Positions 1-8,229 of a stretch of DNA of 10,299 nucleotides are shown one piece after another. The stretch comes from DATKEH01 sp035546355 (GTDB taxonomy: Bacteria > Acidobacteriota > Thermoanaerobaculia > Multivoradales > JAIOJS01). The notes under the pieces were generated by a model. That model searched no databases and had not been told where the DNA came from. It saw only the letters and a program-made list of their open reading frames with translations. The translations under genes and the position numbers were made by a program. The stretch is from positions 1-10,299 of the forward strand of contig DATKEH010000428.1 in NCBI GenBank assembly GCA_035546355.1, written 5' to 3'. Position 1 is the stretch's first letter, and each line of letters opens with the position of its first letter.

Positions 1-212
1 ACGGTCGAGGCACGGCAAACCCCCTGCGGAGCAAGACCAAATAGGGGAGCGGACCTGCGGGCCACCCGTCCCGCTCCGGCTCGGCCGGACCGCTTCCGGG
101 TAGGTCGCTCGAGCCCGCCGGCAACGGCGGGTCTAGAGGAATGACCGCAGGCCGGGTGGCGCACCAGCGCCCCCCGGCTCACAGGATTCGGCTTACGGGG
201 CTCTCCAGCGTC
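1..212 (+). ncRNA. rnpB: RNase P RNA, class A, 3' portion (5' end outside window)
   Basis: This is the catalytic RNA of ribonuclease P, which matures the 5' ends of tRNAs. The order of conserved blocks matches bacterial type A P RNA. A CACGGCAAAC block lies at 11-20 and CGGAGCAAGACCAAATAGGGG-like sequence at about 27-46. CCGGGTAGG lies at about 96-104, and its GGT at 99-101 is the likely L15 contact for the tRNA CCA end. P18 is a perfect 7-bp stem (114-120/125-131) closed by a GCAA tetraloop. The CR-V block AGAGGAATGACCGC spans 135-148. A P19-type hairpin follows (151-156/173-178, inner stem 158-162/167-171). The terminal block ACAGGATTCGGCTTAC (181-196) holds the 3' strand of P4. The 3' end near 210-214 is estimated from the E. 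coli layout, since the pairing P1 5' strand is missing. A short ORF starting at 141 is not a gene. Confidence 0.95.
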
Positions 213-322
213 TACTTTTCTCCCGCCGCGCCAAGCGGCGGTCGCCCCACCGTACGGCCGGGATGGAGCCGGCCGCTTCACCCGGAGAGCGACGCCTCTC
301 TTCCTCGGCCCCGGGAAGCTAT
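213..322. repeat. Convergent spacer with three GC-rich hairpins
   Basis: The spacer separates the 3' end of rnpB from the stop of the oppositely oriented J-domain/TPR gene. After a pyrimidine-rich stretch (about 211-222) come three inverted repeats. The first is a perfect 7-bp stem, 223-229/235-241, with a 5-base loop. The second is a perfect 7-bp stem, 255-261/269-275, with a 7-base loop. The third is a weaker 5-bp stem, 285-289/296-300, with a 6-base loop followed by TTCCTC. None has a proper U-tract on either strand. They may stop or trim transcripts from both sides, but that is inference. No coding sequence is supported here. Confidence 0.5.
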
Positions 323-1171
323 CTAGCCGCGGCGGCGGCCGAGCCAGCCGCGGCCCTTGGCGTCGCCTCCGCCGAGCCGCTCGAGCGCCTTGGAGGCCTC
401 CTCGTTGCCCGGCAGCCGCTCCAGCGCCTCCCGGTAGGCCGCCACCGCCCGCTCCACCCTTCCCTGGCGGTCGTAGACCTGCGCCAGCTGCAGGCGGAAG
501 TCGCCCTCGTCCGGGCGCGAACGCACGGCCCGCTCGAGGTGCTCGGCGGCGCGCTCCAGCCACTTCGGGTTGCGCCCCTCGATCTCGCCGAGCAGGGCCA
601 GGTACTCCGGCCGCGGGTCCCAGCGCACGGCGTCGCGCAGCAGCTCCACCGCGTAGTGGTACTCCTCGCTGCGAGCCAGGCCGCGGGCGCGCTCGAAGTA
701 CTCCCGCGCCATCTGCCGCCGGGCGCCGGCCACCTCCTCGGGGCTGCGGGCCTCGGGCTCGGGGTGCAGGTCGAGGGCGCGGTCGTAGCGGGAGCGGCGT
801 TGTGGGTCGCTGAGCACCAGGTAGGCTCGGGTGGCGCGCTCGAAGAGCATCAGCAGCAGGTCGCGGCGCTCCCCGAGCCCCAGCCGCGCCGCGTGCCGCG
901 GGTGGACCCTGCGGGCCAGCTCCTCGAAGGCGCCCGCGACCTCGCCGGCGGCGGCGCCGACGGGCAGCCCCAGCAGCTCGTAGTGGGTCCGGCCGCCGGC
1001 CTCGGCGAGCAGAGCCGCCAGCTGCGCACGGTGCTCCGCCGACGGCGGCTCGTACGGCTTGGCATCGAGCAGCTCGTCGATGCGCTGGAGGAACCGCGCC
1101 AGGATCTCCGGCGCCAGGGGCGCATCGAGCGCTCCTGCCGGAGCCGGCAGCCGCGGGTTGGTCTCGGTCAT
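323..1171 (-). CDS. J-domain-like protein with C-terminal TPR repeats, HPD motif degenerate
   Basis: This 282-residue protein has no signal peptide or membrane segment, so it is probably cytoplasmic. A J-like domain spans about residues 62-133, starting HYELLGLP and ending with the J-type YLVLSDPQRRSRYD. In the loop where DnaJ proteins carry HPD, the Asp that stimulates DnaK ATPase, this protein reads H90-P91-R92 (bases 896-904). Classical Hsp70 stimulation is therefore doubtful. Residues about 155-265 form two to three TPR-like helix pairs, for example around 157-187 and 224-256, and the tail is Gly/Arg-rich. The start is the ATG at 1169-1171, with an AGGA six bases upstream. It overlaps the uvrC TGA by four bases (ATGA), which points to translational coupling. 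The open frame continues upstream in uvrC, but that part is shadow. The substrate is unknown. A scaffold or repair-linked role is only suggested by position. Confidence 0.85.
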   Translation of the reverse strand: MTETNPRLPAPAGALDAPLAPEILARFLQRIDELLDAKPYEPPSAEHRAQLAALLAEAGGRTHYELLGLPVGAAAGEVAGAFEELARRVHPRHAARLGLGERRDLLLMLFERATRAYLVLSDPQRRSRYDRALDLHPEPEARSPEEVAGARRQMAREYFERARGLARSEEYHYAVELLRDAVRWDPRPEYLALLGEIEGRNPKWLERAAEHLERAVRSRPDEGDFRLQLAQVYDRQGRVERAVAAYREALERLPGNEEASKALERLGGGDAKGRGWLGRRRG

Positions 1172-2994
1172 GGGGGATCCTGCGCCGGGGATTCTACCTC
1201 CATGCCCTCCCGCAACTGCTGGTAGACGCTGGCGCCGAGCGCCGGCCCGAGGAGCCCCTGGAGGTCCTCCCGGCTCGCCGCCCGCACCCCCGCGAGGCTG
1301 CCGAAGCGCTGGAGCAGCAACCGCCGGCGCCGCACGCCGACGCCCGCCAGCTGGTCGAGCTTGCTGATCAACGCCTCGCGCCCGCGGCGCCGCCGGTGGC
1401 GCGACACGGCGAAGCGATGCGCCTCGTCGCGCACCTGCTGCAGGATCTTGAGCCCGGGGTCGCGGCGCGCCAGGCGGAGCGGCTCCGGCCGCCCTGCCAG
1501 GTAGAGGGCCTCCTCGCGCTTGGCCAGCGCCACCACCGGCACCTCCTCGATCCCCAGCTCCGCCAGCCCGGCGAGGGCGGCGTTGAGCTGCCCCCGGCCC
1601 CCGTCGATCAGCACCAGATCGGGGAGCAGGGCGTCCTCGTCGAGCAGCCCCCGGTACCTCCGGCTGACCGCCTGATGGAGCGCGGCGAAGTCGTCGCCGC
1701 CGGCGAGGCCACGGACGTTGAAGGTGCGGTAATCCCCCTTGCGCATGCGCCCCTCCTCCCACACCACCAGCGACGCCACCGTCTCCGTCCCCTGCACGTG
1801 CGAGACGTCCAGCCCCTCGATGCGCCGCGGCCGCTCCGGCAGCTCGAGGTGGCGGGCCAGCGCCTCGGCGCCGGCGACGTGCTCCTGGTGGCCGCGGAAG
1901 CGGCGACGGAAGGCGAGCTGGGCGTTGCGCATCGCCAGCCCCACCCGCCCGGCCTTGGCGCCGCGCGCCGGGAAGCGCAGGTACACCCGCTCCCCTTTGC
2001 GCTGCGACAGCCACTGCTCCACCACCTCGGCGTCGTCGATCGGCACCGGCAGGTGGACCTCCTTGGGCAGGAACGGCGTCCGCTCGTAGACCTGCGGCAG
2101 CAGCTCGGAGAGCAGCCGCTGCGGCTCCACGTCCCCCTCCCCCTCCCAGAACAGCTCGCGTCGGTCGAGCACCTGGCCGCCGCGCATGACCAGGATCACC
2201 ACCGCGGCGTTGCCGCCGGCGAGGTGGTAGCCGTAGACGTCGACGTCCTCGCCCTGCACCGACGAGAGCTTGCGTCGCTGGCTGATCCCCTCGACCTCGC
2301 GCAGGGCGTCACGCAGGCGCGCGGCGCGCTCGAACTCGAGCGCTGCCGCGGCCGCCTCCATCTCCCGCTTCAGCCGCCGCAACAACTCGTCGTTGCGGCC
2401 GGCGAGAAACAGCCGCGCCTGCTCGACCGCCTCGCCGTAGGCCTCCCGGCTGGTGAGCCCGGAGACGCACGGCCCGAGGCAGCGGTGCATGTCGTGGTAG
2501 AGGCACGGCCGGGGCAGCGAGCCGTCGATCGCGATGTGGCAGACACGCACCTGGAAGAGCTTCTGCACCAGCTTGATCGCCCGGCGCGCCAGCCCGCCGG
2601 GCAGGAAGGGCCCGAAATAGGCGGCCCCGTCCTCCGCCACCCGGCGGGTGAAGGCGAGCCGCGGATACTCCTCCTGGAGGGTCAGCTTCAAGTAGGGGTA
2701 GGTCTTGTCGTCGCGCAGCAGGACGTTGTAGCGGGGCCGATGCCGCTTGATCCAGTTGTTCTCCAGCAGCAGCGCCTCGGCCTCGGTGTCGGTGACCACC
2801 GACTCGACCTCCGCCGCCTCGGCGGCCATCGCCCGCAGCCGCGGGTCCACCTGCTGCCGCAGGTAATGGGCCGCGCGCCGGCGCAGCGACTTGGCCTTGC
2901 CGACGTAGAGAGGCTTGCCGCCCCCGTCGCGGAAGACGTAGATCCCCGGCCGGTCGGGCAGGGCGCGGATGCGGTCTTCGACGTGGGGGATCAC
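1168..2994 (-). CDS. uvrC: UvrABC system protein C (excinuclease subunit, dual-incision nuclease)
   Basis: UvrC makes both incisions flanking a DNA lesion in nucleotide excision repair after UvrB marks the site. At 608 residues it has the normal length and a complete domain order. The GIY-YIG nuclease for the 3' cut occupies about residues 13-92 (GIY at 17-19, YVG at 30-32, probable metal-ligand Glu in LLLE at 78). Four cysteines, C152, C164, C172 and C176, match the Fe-S ligands known in E. coli UvrC. The UVR domain that contacts UvrB is at about 205-238. The RNase H-like nuclease for the 5' cut keeps the expected Asp residues in GLDVSH (D396), GGDDFAALH (D434/D435) and VLIDGG (D464), plus H526. 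Tandem HhH motifs lie at about 545-597. The start is GTG at 2992-2994, with GGAGG nine bases upstream inside a hairpin. The gene follows uvrB after 69 bases and overlaps the next gene by four. Confidence 0.98.
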   Translation of the reverse strand: MIPHVEDRIRALPDRPGIYVFRDGGGKPLYVGKAKSLRRRAAHYLRQQVDPRLRAMAAEAAEVESVVTDTEAEALLLENNWIKRHRPRYNVLLRDDKTYPYLKLTLQEEYPRLAFTRRVAEDGAAYFGPFLPGGLARRAIKLVQKLFQVRVCHIAIDGSLPRPCLYHDMHRCLGPCVSGLTSREAYGEAVEQARLFLAGRNDELLRRLKREMEAAAAALEFERAARLRDALREVEGISQRRKLSSVQGEDVDVYGYHLAGGNAAVVILVMRGGQVLDRRELFWEGEGDVEPQRLLSELLPQVYERTPFLPKEVHLPVPIDDAEVVEQWLSQRKGERVYLRFPARGAKAGRVGLAMRNAQLAFRRRFRGHQEHVAGAEALARHLELPERPRRIEGLDVSHVQGTETVASLVVWEEGRMRKGDYRTFNVRGLAGGDDFAALHQAVSRRYRGLLDEDALLPDLVLIDGGRGQLNAALAGLAELGIEEVPVVALAKREEALYLAGRPEPLRLARRDPGLKILQQVRDEAHRFAVSRHRRRRGREALISKLDQLAGVGVRRRRLLLQRFGSLAGVRAASREDLQGLLGPALGASVYQQLREGMEVESPAQDPP

Positions 2995-3046
2995 GGGGGC
3001 CGCCCTCCGTGGCGGCCGCTCCGAGGGCGGGCACCGAGGCCCGCCC
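2995..3046 (-). promoter_or_regulatory. Two tandem hairpins in uvrB-uvrC spacer; uvrC RBS in a hairpin loop
   Basis: Downstream of the uvrB stop on the minus strand comes a perfect 8-bp GC-only stem (3025-3032/3039-3046) with a 6-base loop. After seven bases comes a perfect 7-bp GC-only stem (2998-3004/3011-3017) with the loop ACGGAG. The loop and first stem base form the Shine-Dalgarno sequence GGAGG of uvrC, with the GTG start nine bases further on. Neither hairpin is followed by a U-tract, so factor-independent termination is unlikely. The structures could slow uvrC translation relative to uvrB or protect a processed end. The pairing is seen directly; the function is inferred. Confidence 0.55.
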
Positions 3047-3063
3047 CCACGATCCTCGCCGGC

Positions 3064-5052
<1,989 letters not shown>

Positions 5053-5155
5053 GGCGAGGGTCGGGGCAGCGGCGCGAGGATGGCACTCGACGGGTCCCGC
5101 GGCCACCGCTGGCAAGACAACGTCACGGCGGGGCCGAAAATGCCCTGCGCGCCGG

Positions 5156-5620
5156 CTAGCCGGCTGCCGCCGTCGCCGCCAGCGGCTGCTGCTCGCCGGC
5201 CGCCGCCTCCAGGGAGACCGTGAGGTCGCGGACCTCCTCGACCGTCAGCCGGCGGTCGGCCTGGGCCAGATCCAGCAGCTCGCGCTGCAGCCGCTGCAAG
5301 GCTGCGGGGTCTACCTCCCCGCTCTCGATCGCCCGATAGAGACGCTGGAAAGCGGCGGCGAGACGCGCGCGATCCGCGGCCGGGAGGTCCTCGGGCAGCT
5401 TCTCCTCTACCCGCGTCTCGAGCTTCTCGAGTACCCACACCATGACCTCGTTCGAGCGCGCCAGCAGCAGCACCGCGGCCACGCCCAGCAGCACCACCAG
5501 CACGCCGCAGCCAATCACCGAGTTGCGGCTGCATCCGGAGGGCGTCAGGGGCCGCGGCTCGGACCCGAACGGCTGGGGGATCGCAGAGGGCGCCGGCTCG
5601 AGCCCGGGCGGTTCCTGCAT
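5156..5620 (-). CDS. Hypothetical single-pass membrane protein
   Basis: I do not recognise a characterised family in these 154 residues. A proline-rich N-terminal tail (1-33) comes first. One hydrophobic segment, about 35-54, starts NSVIGCGVLVVLLG and ends at a basic residue, LLLAR. The rest (about 58-145) is charged and predicted helical, and the end is alanine-rich. Cysteines flank the start of the membrane segment (C30, C38), but no lipobox at a signal-peptide position is evident. The topology is unclear. The start is ATG at 5618-5620, with no obvious Shine-Dalgarno sequence. It lies upstream of uvrB on the same strand (103-base spacer), and its 5' end faces the divergent PBP gene 37 bases away, so it may share control with either. 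Similar 'GCSRN…IGCG' proteins seem familiar from Acidobacteriota, but that is recollection, not a search. Confidence 0.8.
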   Translation of the reverse strand: MQEPPGLEPAPSAIPQPFGSEPRPLTPSGCSRNSVIGCGVLVVLLGVAAVLLLARSNEVMVWVLEKLETRVEEKLPEDLPAADRARLAAAFQRLYRAIESGEVDPAALQRLQRELLDLAQADRRLTVEEVRDLTVSLEAAAGEQQPLAATAAAG

Positions 5621-5633
5621 GCGGAGTTTCTAT

Positions 5634-5660
5634 CATGGCGGCACGTATACTGCCGGCATG
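5634..5660. promoter_or_regulatory. Operator-like dyad overlapping the PBP start
   Basis: The arms CATGGCGGCA (5634-5643) and TGCCGGCATG (5651-5660) are inverted copies matching at 9 of 10 positions around a 7-base centre, CGTATAC. The dyad covers the -10 box and the start codon of the PBP gene, and begins 14 bases upstream of the divergent membrane-protein start. This is the geometry of a repressor site controlling both genes. No regulator is identified, and chance in GC-rich DNA cannot be excluded. Confidence 0.4.
5646..5651 (+). promoter_or_regulatory. Putative -10 box of the PBP gene (possible leaderless transcript)
   Basis: TATACT matches the sigma-70 -10 consensus at 5 of 6 positions. 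It stands out in very GC-rich DNA and lies six bases before the ATG at 5658. Transcription would then begin at or next to the start codon, giving a leaderless mRNA, which agrees with the absence of a Shine-Dalgarno sequence. No convincing -35 element is seen 16-18 bases upstream. On the minus strand the same palindromic GTATAC supplies a weaker TATACG for the divergent gene. Confidence 0.45.
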
Positions 5661-8123
5661 GAGTACGAGCCTCTCCCGGAGCGGCGCCCCGAGGTCCGGT
5701 CGGCGACCGGCCGGCCGCCGGAGCGGCGGCCACGACGGGCACCGCGGAGCGGCGGCTTCTGGCGCCACCTGTGGCGCTGGGCGTGGGCCTACGCCCTCGG
5801 GCTGGGAGCCGCGTCGGGCGTCTTCGCGGCGGCGGTCATCCACATGCCGCAGGTCGAGGAGCTCGAGGGCTTCACCCCCGACCTGATCACCGAGCTCTAC
5901 GACGCGCGGGGAGAGCCGCTGCAGATCTACGCCGTCGAGCACCGCATGCTGCTGCGCGAGGGGGAGGTTCCGGAGCTGCTCCAGAAGGCGATCCTGGCGG
6001 TCGAGGACGACCGCTTCTTCCAGCACGGCGGCATCGACCTCAACGGCGTCTTCCGGGCGGCGGCCGAGAACCTGCGGGCGGGCGAGATCACCCAGGGGGC
6101 ATCGACCCTGACCATGCAGGTGGCCGAGAACCTCTTCCACACCCGCGGCAGGGACTGGAAGCGCAAGATCGCCGAGGCGCTGCTGGCGGTGGAGATCGAG
6201 AAGCGCTACAGCAAGCAGCAGATCCTGACGCTGTACACCAATCTGATCTACATGAGCGACGGCAACTACGGCATGGAGGCCGCCGCCCAGGCCTACTTCA
6301 ACAAGCCCGTAGCTGAGCTCGGCCTGGCCGAGGCGGCGACGCTCGCCGGCATCCCCCAGCGCCCGAGCACCTACAACCCCTTCCGCAACCCCGAGCTGGT
6401 CACCCGGCGCCGCAACCACGTGCTGGGCCGCATGCGGCAGGTGGAGTCGATCACCGCCGAGCAGTACCAGCAAGCGGTGAACGAACCGCTGCTGGTGGTC
6501 AAGCGGCGGCCCGAGAAGGCGCCGCTGGGCGCCTACTTCTCCGAAGAGGTGCGGCGCTACCTGGAGGCCAGGTACGGGGCCAAGACGCTCTACGGCGCCG
6601 GCTTGCAGGTGCGCACCACCCTCGATCCCGCGGTGCAGCGGGCGGTCGAGACCGCGGTCCGGGACCAGCTGCTGGCGCTGGACCACCGCCGCGGCTGGCG
6701 CGGCCCCAACCTGCACCTCGACGACGAGCTGGAGTCGCGCGACCTCCCCTCGTGGAGGGGAAGCGAGCTGACCCCGGGAACGTGGTACGAAGGGATCGTC
6801 CTGCGCTCCTCGGCCGACACCGCGGAGGTCAGGATCCACGACCAGCGGTTCACCCTGGAGCGCGACGGAATCGCGTGGACCCGCAAGCAGCGGCTCAGCG
6901 ACGCCCTGCGGCGCGGCGACGTCGCCTGGTTCCGACTGGAGGCGGGCGAGGACGGCGGCCGCCGCCTGCTCCTCGAGCAGGAGCCGCTGATGGAGTCGGC
7001 GGCGGTGGTGCTGGAGTCGGCCACCGGCGCGATACGCGGCATGGTGGGGGGCTGGGACTTCGAGCGCAGCAAGTTCAACCGCGTCACCCAGGCGCAGAGG
7101 CAGGTGGGCTCGGCGTTCAAGCCCTTCGTCTACGGCGCGGCGCTCGAGCTCGGCTTCACCCCGGCCGATACCATCTTCGACGCGCCGGTGAGCTTCATGG
7201 GCGCCGACGCCCGCCTCAGCTACGTGCCCCGCAACTACTCCGGCAACCATCTCGGGATCCTCACCCTGCGGCGGGCGCTGGAGAAGTCGATCAACGTTCC
7301 GGCGGTGAAGCTCCTCGACCTGGTGGGCGTCGAGCGGGTGATCGACTTCGCGCGGCGCTGCGGCATCCATAGCGAGCTGCCGCCCTACCCCAGCCTCGCC
7401 CTGGGCAGCGCCGACCTGGTGCCGATCGAGCTGGCCGCCGGCTATGCCACCTTCGTCAACCAGGGCCTCCACGTCGAGCCCTATCTGGTGGAGAGCGTCG
7501 CCACCGCCGACGGTCGGCTGCTCGAGGAGCACGTGCCGCAGGCGCAGAAGGCGATGGATGCGGAGATCGCCTATGTGCTGACCCACATGCTGGAGGGGGT
7601 GGTGGACCGCGGCACCGGGGCGTCCCTGGCCCGCCTGCCCCTCGACCTCGCCGGCAAGACCGGCACCACCAACGACTTCTCCGACGCCTGGTTCGTCGGC
7701 TTCACGCCCCGCTACACCATCCTCAGCTGGGTCGGCTACGACGTCAAGAAGCCGCTCGGGCACGGGATGACCGGCGCCGCGGCGGCGCTGCCCATCTGGA
7801 AGGGCATCGCCGAGCGCGGGCTCGAGGAGGGTTGGATCGCCGAGGGGGAGTCGTTCACCGTGCCGCCGGGGGTGACCCTGATGGCGGTGGAGCACTCCAC
7901 CGGGCTCCTCCCTCCGGCCGGCGCCGAGGGCTCGGTGCGGACGGTGCGCGAGGCCTTCGTCTCGGGTACCGAGCCGACCCGCGACTACGAGTTCGTCTGG
8001 GCGCGGGCGCTCACCCTGCCCTGGTATCAACAGCGCGCCTTCTACATCCCCAAGGAGGGGGAGCGGATGCCCGGAGGCCGTGGCGGCGGCGATCCCGCGA
8101 CTCCCGCCGGCGAGACCCGCTGA
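5658..8123 (+). CDS. Class A penicillin-binding protein (bifunctional transglycosylase/transpeptidase, PBP1A type)
   Basis: This enzyme polymerises lipid II into glycan strands and crosslinks the peptides at the outer face of the inner membrane. Its 821 residues are typical for PBP1A. A basic cytoplasmic tail (1-33) precedes one membrane anchor at about 36-61. The GT51 domain has EDDRFFQHGG with catalytic E116, GASTLTMQ at 147-154 and the RKIAEALLAVEIEKRYSK block at 169-186. Residues about 345-445 form an OB-like insertion. The transpeptidase domain keeps S485-A-F-K488 (active-site Ser), S544-I-N546 and K667-T-G669. The ATG at 5658 is preferred because it follows the -10 box and avoids running into the divergent gene. 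An in-frame ATG at 5619 would add 13 residues and overlap that gene's start codon. I assign no symbol because ponA/mrcA naming cannot be settled without phylogeny. It is convergent with the methyltransferase gene. Confidence 0.95.
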   Translation: MEYEPLPERRPEVRSATGRPPERRPRRAPRSGGFWRHLWRWAWAYALGLGAASGVFAAAVIHMPQVEELEGFTPDLITELYDARGEPLQIYAVEHRMLLREGEVPELLQKAILAVEDDRFFQHGGIDLNGVFRAAAENLRAGEITQGASTLTMQVAENLFHTRGRDWKRKIAEALLAVEIEKRYSKQQILTLYTNLIYMSDGNYGMEAAAQAYFNKPVAELGLAEAATLAGIPQRPSTYNPFRNPELVTRRRNHVLGRMRQVESITAEQYQQAVNEPLLVVKRRPEKAPLGAYFSEEVRRYLEARYGAKTLYGAGLQVRTTLDPAVQRAVETAVRDQLLALDHRRGWRGPNLHLDDELESRDLPSWRGSELTPGTWYEGIVLRSSADTAEVRIHDQRFTLERDGIAWTRKQRLSDALRRGDVAWFRLEAGEDGGRRLLLEQEPLMESAAVVLESATGAIRGMVGGWDFERSKFNRVTQAQRQVGSAFKPFVYGAALELGFTPADTIFDAPVSFMGADARLSYVPRNYSGNHLGILTLRRALEKSINVPAVKLLDLVGVERVIDFARRCGIHSELPPYPSLALGSADLVPIELAAGYATFVNQGLHVEPYLVESVATADGRLLEEHVPQAQKAMDAEIAYVLTHMLEGVVDRGTGASLARLPLDLAGKTGTTNDFSDAWFVGFTPRYTILSWVGYDVKKPLGHGMTGAAAALPIWKGIAERGLEEGWIAEGESFTVPPGVTLMAVEHSTGLLPPAGAEGSVRTVREAFVSGTEPTRDYEFVWARALTLPWYQQRAFYIPKEGERMPGGRGGGDPATPAGETR

Positions 8124-8229
8124 CGCCCGCCCCTCCGCTGCCGCCGCCGCCCGCGTCGCCCCCGCCGCTCCCGGCGACCACCCGACGGCGGCCGCGACCC
8201 GGCAGCGGGCTCCAGGGACGCCGCTCGAG
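8124..8229. repeat. Convergent spacer with nested inverted repeats
   Basis: This 106-base region lies between the converging PBP and methyltransferase stops. An outer 8-bp perfect inverted repeat (8135-8142/8201-8208, extended by one pair at 8143/8200) encloses a 6-bp stem (8155-8160/8173-8178, loop 12 bases). RNA from either strand could fold into a branched GC-rich structure that limits read-through. There is no U-tract, and in such biased sequence some pairing arises by chance. Confidence 0.3.

Noticed and set aside
141..326. Small plus-strand ORF over the 3' end of rnpB
   Set aside because: It lies on conserved P RNA elements (CR-V, P19, the P4 strand), and its codon content reflects RNA structure.
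1172..2014. N-terminal extension of the J-domain/TPR frame into uvrC
   Set aside because: The extension is an Arg/Gly/Ala-rich shadow of uvrC. The ATG at 1169-1171, with an AGGA and ATGA overlap, gives a normal protein.
5053..5155. Possible LexA/SOS operator upstream of uvrB
   Set aside because: I looked for E. coli-like CTGT-N8-ACAG and Gram-positive GAAC-N4-GTTC forms and saw no credible match. A lineage-specific box cannot be excluded.
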